5,847 bases of DNA from Halodurantibacterium flavum (GTDB lineage Bacteria; Pseudomonadota; Alphaproteobacteria; Rhodobacterales; Rhodobacteraceae): NCBI RefSeq assembly GCF_042681825.1, contig NZ_JBHUGH010000025.1, positions 1 to 5,847 on the forward strand, written 5' to 3'. Positions 1-5,847 of the stretch are shown here, one piece after another. How positions within the stretch are numbered: position 1 is the stretch's first letter; every line of letters begins with the position of its first letter. The notes under the pieces were generated by a model. It ran no database searches, was not told the DNA's origin, and was given only the letters and a program-made list of their open reading frames with translations. Made by a program: the position numbers and the translations under genes.

Positions 1-1
1 T

Positions 2-13
2 TGCTCTTTGACA
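2..13 (+). promoter_or_regulatory. boxA antitermination element
   Basis: TGCTCTTTGACA closely matches the rRNA leader boxA consensus TGCTCTTTAACA. In the nascent transcript boxA binds NusB and ribosomal protein S10 (NusE), which join other Nus factors on RNA polymerase and prevent Rho-dependent termination in the untranslated rRNA. Its place just before the 5' arm of the pre-16S stem is the usual one. An embedded TTGACA at 8-13 could look like a -35 box, but no fitting -10 follows. A boxB hairpin, if present, would lie outside the window. Confidence 0.75.
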
Positions 14-24
14 TTGTTGTTTTT

Positions 25-56
25 TTTTGAAGGGATATGCGGGCGGTTTGGTCTGT
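25..56 (+). other. Pre-16S processing stem, 5' arm
   Basis: These 32 bases pair antiparallel with 1790-1821, enclosing the whole 16S gene. The outer 15 bases (25-39) are an exact reverse complement of 1807-1821. Further in I count one mismatch (C40 with T1806) and several G-U pairs. A long, nearly perfect helix joining the 16S flanks is the standard RNase III substrate that releases pre-16S. Final 5' and 3' trimming would then follow to about 259 and 1723. Confidence 0.85.
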
Positions 57-188
57 TTTTCGACGGATCGGTCTCTTGCATATCGCCTGGCTAGGGGGTG
101 CTTTTTGTGCTTCCGATGATGCTGGGATTGCTTCACTGTTTGGCGGCTTTTGGTTTCTTAGGGGATCGAAGCACGTTGAACAGGGATG

Positions 189-211
189 ACATCTGGTTTT
201 TGGCCGGATGT
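189..211 (+). other. Leader stem-loop
   Basis: ACATCTGG at 189-196 pairs with CCGGATGT at 204-211, giving eight pairs including one U-G, with a 7-nt U-rich loop. It lies between the processing arm and the mature 16S 5' end. Its role is unknown. Leader structures of this kind can assist 16S folding or shape the precursor for trimming. Confidence 0.5.
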
Positions 212-242
212 TGATATGTGCAGAGGTTCGGACGTCAAGGAT

Positions 243-256
243 ACGGCTAGCGCCGT
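243..256 (+). other. Small hairpin just upstream of mature 16S 5' end
   Basis: ACGGC (243-247) pairs with GCCGT (252-256) around a TAGC loop. It ends two bases before the predicted 5' end of 16S, so it may mark the site of 5' maturation. With only five base pairs it is suggestive, not certain. Confidence 0.4.
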
Positions 257-258
257 TT

Positions 259-1731
<1,473 letters not shown>

Positions 1732-1789
1732 GCCTCTGGCAGACAGGCTTGCCTGTTTCGTGGGGCAACTTGGCAGTCCGCAAGGACAT

Positions 1790-1821
1790 ATGGACCGGAC
1801 CGTCCTCATATCCCTTCAAAA
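1790..1821 (+). other. Pre-16S processing stem, 3' arm
   Basis: This is the partner of 25-56. It lies about 66 nt beyond the mature 16S 3' end and closes the loop that contains the whole 16S. The pairing register is constant with no gaps across 32 positions (the coordinates of each pair sum to 1846). That regularity makes chance complementarity very unlikely. Confidence 0.85.
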
Positions 1822-1934
1822 GCATTGGTGAACAGGAGCGGGATGCGGGTGATCACCCGTGGTGCTGGCTTTGGTTCAGCCGCTGGTGTTCAGTCGCTGG
1901 GCCGCCTCGCGGCATGGCCGCTCGGCACATGCCT

Positions 1935-1959
1935 CAAAACGATCCGCCGGATCGTTTTG
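1935..1959 (+). other. Strong spacer hairpin upstream of tRNA-Ile
   Basis: CAAAACGATCC (1935-1945) and GGATCGTTTTG (1949-1959) are perfect reverse complements, giving an 11-bp stem with a 3-nt GCC loop. No T-run follows it, so it is unlikely to be a terminator, and it sits inside a transcribed rRNA spacer. A weaker outer helix, CACATGCC (1926-1933) with GGCATGTG (1973-1980), would bring it next to the tRNA-Ile 5' end. A processing or insulation role is plausible but inferred. Confidence 0.7.
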
Positions 1960-1979
1960 CCGCGCAGCGGATGGCATGT

Positions 1980-2056
<77 letters not shown>

Positions 2057-2063
2057 TGACTTC

Positions 2064-2139
2064 GGGGCCTTAGCTCAGCTGGGAGAGCGCCTGATTTGCA
2101 TTCAGGAGGTCATCGGTTCGATCCCGATAGGCTCCACCA
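2064..2139 (+). tRNA. tRNA-Ala (anticodon UGC)
   Basis: This is a 76-nt tRNA for GCN alanine codons. The acceptor stem is GGGGCCT (2064-2070) with AGGCTCC (2129-2135), including the G3-U70 pair that identifies tRNA-Ala to alanyl-tRNA synthetase. Discriminator A2136 and an encoded CCA (2137-2139) follow. The anticodon stem CCTGA/TCAGG holds loop TTTGCAT with TGC at 2097-2099. It starts 7 nt after tRNA-Ile. Two oddities lie downstream: its CCA end can fold into an 8-bp hairpin with the next bases (2136-2154), and its 3' terminal segment is repeated at 2218-2233. Confidence 0.97.
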
Positions 2140-2154
2140 AAACCTTGTTTTGGT
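2136..2154 (+). other. Hairpin overlapping the tRNA-Ala CCA end
   Basis: ACCAAAAC (2136-2143) and GTTTTGGT (2147-2154) are perfectly complementary around a CTT loop. The left arm begins at the discriminator base and includes the CCA of tRNA-Ala, so in the precursor the 3' end could be held double-stranded. It may affect 3' end maturation by exo- or endonucleases. That role is inferred. Confidence 0.6.
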
Positions 2155-2176
2155 TGCGCCTGTCGATTTTTTGTGG

Positions 2177-2217
2177 GGCGCACCTTTGGTGGATGTTCGA
2201 GTGGCGCACCTTTGGTG
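2177..2217 (+). repeat. Short direct repeat pair, GGCGCACCTTTGGTG
   Basis: The 15-nt unit occurs identically at 2177-2191 and 2203-2217, separated by 11 nt. Each copy contains the self-complementary core CACC-TTT-GGTG. The second copy extends to a perfect 6-bp hairpin, CGCACC/GGTGCG, at 2205-2219. A flanking pair, GCCTGTCG (2158-2165) with CGACAGGC (2218-2225), could close the whole block. The pattern suggests a local tandem duplication in a spacer under weak sequence constraint. Confidence 0.75.
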
Positions 2218-2243
2218 CGACAGGCTCCACCAAGCTTGTTTTG
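2218..2243 (+). repeat. Partial duplicate of the tRNA-Ala 3' end and its downstream flank
   Basis: Positions 2218-2233 match 2125-2140 at 15 of 16 bases, including a 12-nt exact match AGGCTCCACCAA that covers the acceptor 3' strand, discriminator and CCA. After a 2-nt gap the match continues with CTTGTTTTG (2144-2152 and 2235-2243). The copy therefore includes spacer as well as tRNA sequence. It has no 5' half and cannot form a tRNA. It is most simply a relic of a duplication or recombination in the spacer. Confidence 0.75.
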
Positions 2244-2264
2244 AGGCGAAGCTGCAAAACAAGC
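2234..2264 (+). other. Spacer hairpin
   Basis: GCTTGTTTTG (2234-2243) pairs perfectly over 10 bp with CAAAACAAGC (2255-2264) around an 11-nt loop. The left arm is the segment shared with the tRNA-Ala flank, so the first copy (2144-2152) could compete for the same right arm. There is no terminal T-run, which argues against a terminator. Confidence 0.6.
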
Positions 2265-2318
2265 GAGGAAAGGGATCGGCCAGTTGGTTCATCAATGAGA
2301 GACGTGGTCCGGGAGTAT

Positions 2319-2369
2319 CCGGTCTGATCATCGGGTGCATTTTGGGAATGCATCGGATCGTCCGACCGG
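2319..2369 (+). other. Long imperfect spacer hairpin
   Basis: CCGGTC (2319-2324) pairs with GACCGG (2364-2369). TGCATT (2336-2341) pairs with AATGCA (2347-2352) around a 5-nt loop. GATC segments between them can also pair. Internal loops separate the three helices. It resembles other folded elements of rRNA spacers; its function is unknown. Confidence 0.5.
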
Positions 2370-2575
2370 ACGGGTTTTACATCGTGAAGAGAGAACATCA
2401 GCGTTGGAGCTGGGCGGGATGGAGTATCATCCTGCTTGCCGGGCAAGACCGGCAGGCCCAACGTTTTCCAAGTCTAGTACACTAACCGAAGGTCATCATT
2501 CGCTTGTGGATGGTGGCCGACGTTTCCTGTTCCTTTTGGGCAGGAAGCGGGAATGTACAAGCTTCTGAGCGGGAA

Positions 2576-2605
2576 GAGACTGTCTCTTTCTGGCTCGGAT
2601 CAAGC
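2576..2605 (+). other. Pre-23S processing stem, 5' arm
   Basis: These 30 bases pair in constant register with 5519-5548 (pair coordinates sum to 8124). All positions are Watson-Crick except two mismatches (C2586 with A5538 and G2593 with A5531). The inner part is the terminal helix of 23S itself, formed by its 5' and 3' ends. The outer part is the usual RNase III target in the precursor. Confidence 0.88.
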
Positions 2606-2726
2606 GCGATAAGGGCGTTTGGTGGATGCCTTGGCAGTAAGAGGCGATGAAGGACGCGATACCCTGCGATAAGCCATGGGGAGCCGGGAATAGGCTTTGA
2701 TCCATGGATTTCCGAATGGGGAAACC

Positions 2727-2808
2727 CACCTGATTATGCTTTGTTGTCCTAGCTCTCCGATATCTGAGGACATTGTCTTCGGGATCGGAGGGCGGGCTCA
2801 TCAAGGTG
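2727..2808 (+). other. Enlarged 23S helix 9, probable intervening sequence
   Basis: In E. coli helix 9 is a hairpin of about 20 nt at the equivalent place, near position 130. Here CACCTGAT (2727-2734) pairs with ATCAAGGTG (2800-2808, one bulge), and the inside is extended by a long hairpin. In that hairpin, 2752-2761 pair with 2784-2793 and 2763-2771 with 2775-2783, around an ATT loop with one bulged A2762. A long double-stranded extension here is the hallmark of the alphaproteobacterial helix 9 intervening sequence. RNase III cuts it to give a 5.8S-like 5' fragment of about 130 nt. Cleavage in this organism is inferred. Confidence 0.72.
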
Positions 2809-3722
2809 TAAAGACAGGTACTTTTGGCCTGAATATATAGGGTTAAAAGGGCGAACCCGGGGAACTGAAACATCTAAGTACCCGGAGGAAAGGAAATCAA
2901 GAGAGACTCCGTTAGTAGTGGCGAGCGAACGCGGACCAGCCGAGCCCTGAGAGTGACCGGAACCGTCTGGAAAGGCGGGCCATAGCGGGTGACAGCCCCG
3001 TACGGGAAGCTCAACGGGACGTATCAAGTAGGGCGGGACACGTGAAATCCTGTCCGAAGATCGGGGGACCACCCCCGAAGGCTAAGTACTCCTTACTGAC
3101 CGATAGCGAACCAGTACCGTGAGGGAAAGGTGAAAAGCACCCCGACGAGGGGAGTGAAACAGTACCTGAAACCGGACGCCTACAAGCAGTCGGAGCCGCC
3201 CATGTTCTTCGGAACGGGCGCGGTGACGGCGTACCTTTTGTATAATGGGTCAACGACTTGGTCTCACGAGCAAGCTTAAGCCGTTAGGTGTAGGCGCAGC
3301 GAAAGCGAGTCTTAAATGGGCGCATGAGTTCGTGGGATCAGACCCGAAACCAAGTGATCTAGGCATGAGCAGGATGAAGGTACGGTAACACGTACTGGAG
3401 GTCCGAACCCACACCTGTTGAAAAAGGTCGGGATGACTTGTGCCTAGGGGTGAAAGGCCAATCAAACTTGGAGATAGCTGGTTCTCCGCGAAAGCTATTT
3501 AGGTAGCGCCTCGGACGAATACCTGCGGGGGTAGAGCACTGGATGGGTGATGGGGGCCCACAGCCTTACTGAGCCTAACCAAACTCCGAATACCGCAGAG
3601 TACTATCCGGGAGACAGACGGCGGGTGCTAACGTCCGTCGTCGAGAGGGAAACAACCCTGACCTGCAGCTAAGGCCCCAAATTCGTGGCTAAGTGGGAAA
3701 GCATGTGAGACGGCCAAAACAA

Positions 3723-3753
<31 letters not shown>

Positions 3754-3880
3754 TAAAGATAGCGTAACAGCTCACTGGTCTAGACAAGCTGTCTTGCGGC
3801 GAAGATGTAACGGGGCTCAAGCCACGAGCCGAAGCTCAGGATGCACAGCTTGCTGTGCGTGGTAGCGGAGCGTTCCGTGA

Positions 3881-3976
3881 TATAGCTCATCATCTGTATT
3901 ATCGCCGGCTCGAACGGGTGCGAAGCACACAGCTTTGCGCTCAAGTAGCGAAGCGGTAGCGCAGATGGCGAGCTTA
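3881..3976 (+). other. 23S intervening sequence in the helix 45 region
   Basis: Conserved flanks resume on both sides: GCGTTCCGT (3870-3878) before, CTGTGAAGCCGGGC (3977-3990) after. In most bacteria these flanks are only a few bases apart. The extra sequence of about 96 nt closes on itself. Positions 3884-3896 pair with 3962-3974 in constant register (sum 7858), with one mismatch (A3889/C3969) and one G-U. Inside are GTGC-GAA-GCAC (3918-3928) and a GCGCT/AGCGC pair. This is a typical RNase III-excised intervening sequence. Removal would leave pieces of about 1.28 kb (before any helix 9 cut) and 1.55 kb, agreeing with the 14S and 16S fragments known from Rhodobacter and Paracoccus. Exact edges are uncertain by a few bases. 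Confidence 0.8.
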
Positions 3977-4528
3977 CTGTGAAGCCGGGCCGTGAGGCAT
4001 CCGGTGGAGTGATCGGAAGCGAGAATGTTGACATGAGTAGCGACAAACAGGGTGAGAGACCCTGTCGCCGAAAGTCCAAGGGTTCCTGCTTAAAGCTAAT
4101 CTGAGCAGGGTAAGCCGGCCCCTAAGGCGAGGCCGAAAGGCGTAGTCGATGGGAACCAGGTTAATATTCCTGGGCCAGGAGATGGTGACGGATCCCGAGG
4201 GTAGTTCGATCTTAACGGATTGATCGGGCTGCTTAGGGGTTCCTGGAAATAGCCCTCCACGAAGACCGTACCCTAAACCGACACAGGTGGACTGGTAGAG
4301 AATACCAAGGCGCTTGAGAGAACCACATTTAAGGAACTCGGCAAAATACCTCCGTAAGTTCGCGAGAAGGAGGCCCGGTTTTTGCGCAAGCAGAGGCCGG
4401 GGGCACAAACCAGGGGGTGGCGACTGTTTACTAAAAACACAGGGCTCTGCGAAGTCGCAAGACGACGTATAGGGTCTGACGCCTGCCCGGTGCCGGAAGG
4501 TTAAAAGGAGGGGTGCAAGCTCCGAATT

Positions 4529-4619
<91 letters not shown>

Positions 4620-4874
4620 CGACTTCCCCGCTGTCTCAAATGTGGACTCAGCGAAATTGAACTGCCTGTCAAGATGCAGGCTTCCCGCGGTTAGACGGAA
4701 AGACCCCGTGCACCTTTACTACAGCTTCACACTGGCATCAGGCCAGGCATGTGCAGGATAGGTGGTGGGCTTTGAAACCGGGACGCCAGTTCCGGTGGAG
4801 CCTCCCTTGAGATACCACCCTTGCCTTGCTTGATGTCTAACCGCGGACCGTCATCCGGTTCCGGGACCCTGTGT

Positions 4875-4905
<31 letters not shown>

Positions 4906-5047
4906 CAAAGCGTAACGGAGGCGCGCGAAGGTTGGCTCAGAGCGGTCGGAAATCGCTCGTTGAGTGCAATGGCAGAAGCCAGCCTGACTGCAAGACTGAC
5001 AAGTCGAGCAGAGACGAAAGTCGGCCATAGTGATCCGGTGGTCCCGA

Positions 5048-5101
<54 letters not shown>

Positions 5102-5171
5102 GGTGCCCAAGAGTCCATATCGACGGCACCGTTTGGCACCTCGATGTCGGCTCATCTCATCCTGGGGCTGG

Positions 5172-5208
<37 letters not shown>

Positions 5209-5518
5209 AGGTACGTGAGCTGGGTTTAGAACGTCGTGAGACAGTTCGGTCCCTATCTGCCGTGGGTGTAGGAGATTTGAGAAGAGTTGCCCCTAGTACG
5301 AGAGGACCGGGGTGAACGTTCCACTGGTGGACCAGTTGTCGTGCCAACGGCAGTGCTGGGTAGCTATGAACGGACAGGATAACCGCTGAAGGCATCTAAG
5401 CGGGAAGCCCCCTTCAAAACAAGATCTCCCTCGAGAGCCGTGGAAGACCACCACGTCGATAGGCCAGAGATGTAAGCGCAGCAATGCGCTCAGTTGACTG
5501 GTACTAATCGCTCGATAG

Positions 5519-5548
5519 GCTTGATCCGAGACAGAAAAAGACAGTCTC
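5519..5548 (+). other. Pre-23S processing stem, 3' arm
   Basis: This is the partner of 2576-2605, with 28 of 30 positions paired and no gaps. It includes the last nine bases of mature 23S and extends about 21 nt into the 23S-5S spacer, where RNase III would separate pre-23S from pre-5S. Confidence 0.88.
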
Positions 5549-5588
5549 AATCAGAAGCAATAGACAAAACGGAAAACAACAACGCTGA
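5549..5588 (+). other. 23S-5S spacer, unpaired A-rich linker
   Basis: This short linker lies between the 3' arm of the 23S stem and the 5' arm of the 5S stem. It is A-rich, poor in G and T, and has no evident secondary structure. Such a single-stranded linker is suited to entry by RNase E-like or other single-strand nucleases; that use is inferred. No gene is present. Confidence 0.6.
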
Positions 5589-5732
<144 letters not shown>

Positions 5733-5770
5733 AACATCTCTCTCACAAAAAAAACAACAAACAATACCAA
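5733..5770 (+). other. 5S to tRNA-fMet spacer
   Basis: This linker is A/C-rich and lacks G after A5733-A5734, with an uninterrupted run of eight A at 5749-5756. It has no secondary structure that I can find. It connects the closed 5S hairpin to the initiator tRNA and contains no terminator, so the tRNA is co-transcribed with the rRNAs. Confidence 0.6.

Positions 5771-5847
<77 letters not shown>

Larger units (their letters stand above)
1..258 (+). other. rRNA operon transcribed leader (pre-16S 5' external spacer)
   Basis: This gene-free stretch lies upstream of 16S. It contains a boxA at 2-13, the 5' arm of the pre-16S processing stem at 25-56, a hairpin at 189-211 and a small hairpin at 243-256 ending two bases before the mature 16S. 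I see no convincing promoter. Since boxA is transcribed, the start site and promoters must lie to the left of the window. A second segment (78-84) can pair with 34-40 inside the processing arm. Apart from these elements the sequence is T/G-rich and holds no gene that I can recognise. Confidence 0.85.
2140..2597 (+). other. tRNA-Ala to 23S internal transcribed spacer
   Basis: This stretch of about 458 nt holds no credible gene. In order it contains the CCA hairpin (2136-2154), two copies of a 15-nt repeat (2177-2191, 2203-2217), a partial copy of the tRNA-Ala 3' end (2218-2233), a hairpin at 2234-2264, a long imperfect hairpin at 2319-2369 and a small hairpin CTTGC/GCAAG at 2435-2447. A block containing GTACACTAACC follows at 2468-2487, and the 5' arm of the 23S processing stem at 2576-2605. 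I did not find a clear second boxA. A long frame on the minus strand encodes the VEPIGIEPMTS string, a familiar false protein from antisense tRNA-Ala. Confidence 0.85.

Noticed and set aside
8..36. TTGACA at 8-13 as a -35 promoter box
   Set aside because: No -10-like hexamer follows at about 17 nt, and the bases are better explained by boxA. The processing arm at 25-56 must already be transcribed.
1935..1959. Intrinsic terminator
   Set aside because: The stem is strong but followed by GCCGCGC, not a T-run, and it sits between co-transcribed rRNA and tRNA genes.
2177..2217. CRISPR-like repeats
   Set aside because: There are only two 15-nt copies with an 11-nt gap, no regular array and no cas genes.
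2125..2233. attL/attR pair of an integrated element at tRNA-Ala
   Set aside because: Only 93 bp separate the copies and no integrase or cargo lies between them. A local duplication relic fits better.
2102..2461. Minus-strand frame of 119 codons ending in VEPIGIEPMTS
   Set aside because: The tail is the antisense translation of tRNA-Ala. The internal LVEPVAP is the same sequence again, from the duplicated tRNA end. It is not a real protein.
2096..2485. Plus-strand frame of 129 codons in the second spacer
   Set aside because: It starts inside tRNA-Ala and runs through hairpins and repeats, with no plausible ribosome binding site and no recognisable domain.

Overview
The window is one complete ribosomal RNA operon read on the + strand: antitermination leader, 16S rRNA, tRNA-Ile(GAU), tRNA-Ala(UGC), 23S rRNA, 5S rRNA and initiator tRNA-fMet(CAU). 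I find no credible protein-coding gene. Every long open frame is a translation of structural RNA or its complement.

The organism is an alphaproteobacterium, most likely of the family Rhodobacteraceae (Paracoccus/Rhodobacter/Roseobacter type). I judge this from remembered 16S features, not a search: the short V1 region, the CGCGT/ACGCG helix near 1530-1550, the 3' variable helix with its ACGACGCTGCGC block, and a 3' end of TTTCTAAGGATG. The gene order, with tRNA-fMet after 5S, is also the one known for this family. Genus is not resolved.

Layout. Positions 1-258 are the transcribed leader, with a boxA at its first bases and the 5' arm of the pre-16S processing stem. The 16S gene spans about 259-1723. 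Positions 1724-1979 hold the 3' arm of that stem and a strong hairpin. tRNA-Ile (1980-2056) and tRNA-Ala (2064-2139) are 7 nt apart. The second spacer, 2140-2597, is rich in hairpins and short repeats, including a partial duplicate of the tRNA-Ala 3' end. The 23S gene (about 2598-5527) is enclosed by a 30-position processing stem. It carries an enlarged helix 9 (about 2727-2808) and a roughly 96-nt insertion in the helix 45 region (about 3881-3976). 5S (about 5603-5718) is enclosed by its own extended stem. tRNA-fMet (5771-5847) ends exactly at the window edge. No promoter or terminator of the operon is inside the window.

How the parts work together. One primary transcript would be kept in elongation by boxA-dependent antitermination. 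It would be cut at the three long-range stems by RNase III-type cleavage, and the tRNAs released by RNase P and 3' processing. The two 23S insertions are probably also excised without religation. Mature 23S would then be a short 5' piece plus pieces of roughly 1.2 and 1.55 kb, matching the fragmented 23S known in Rhodobacter and Paracoccus. I see no undescribed system. The items most worth a look are the 23S insertions, the duplicated tRNA-Ala tail, a hairpin that captures the tRNA-Ala CCA end, and the A29-U41 pair in the initiator tRNA.
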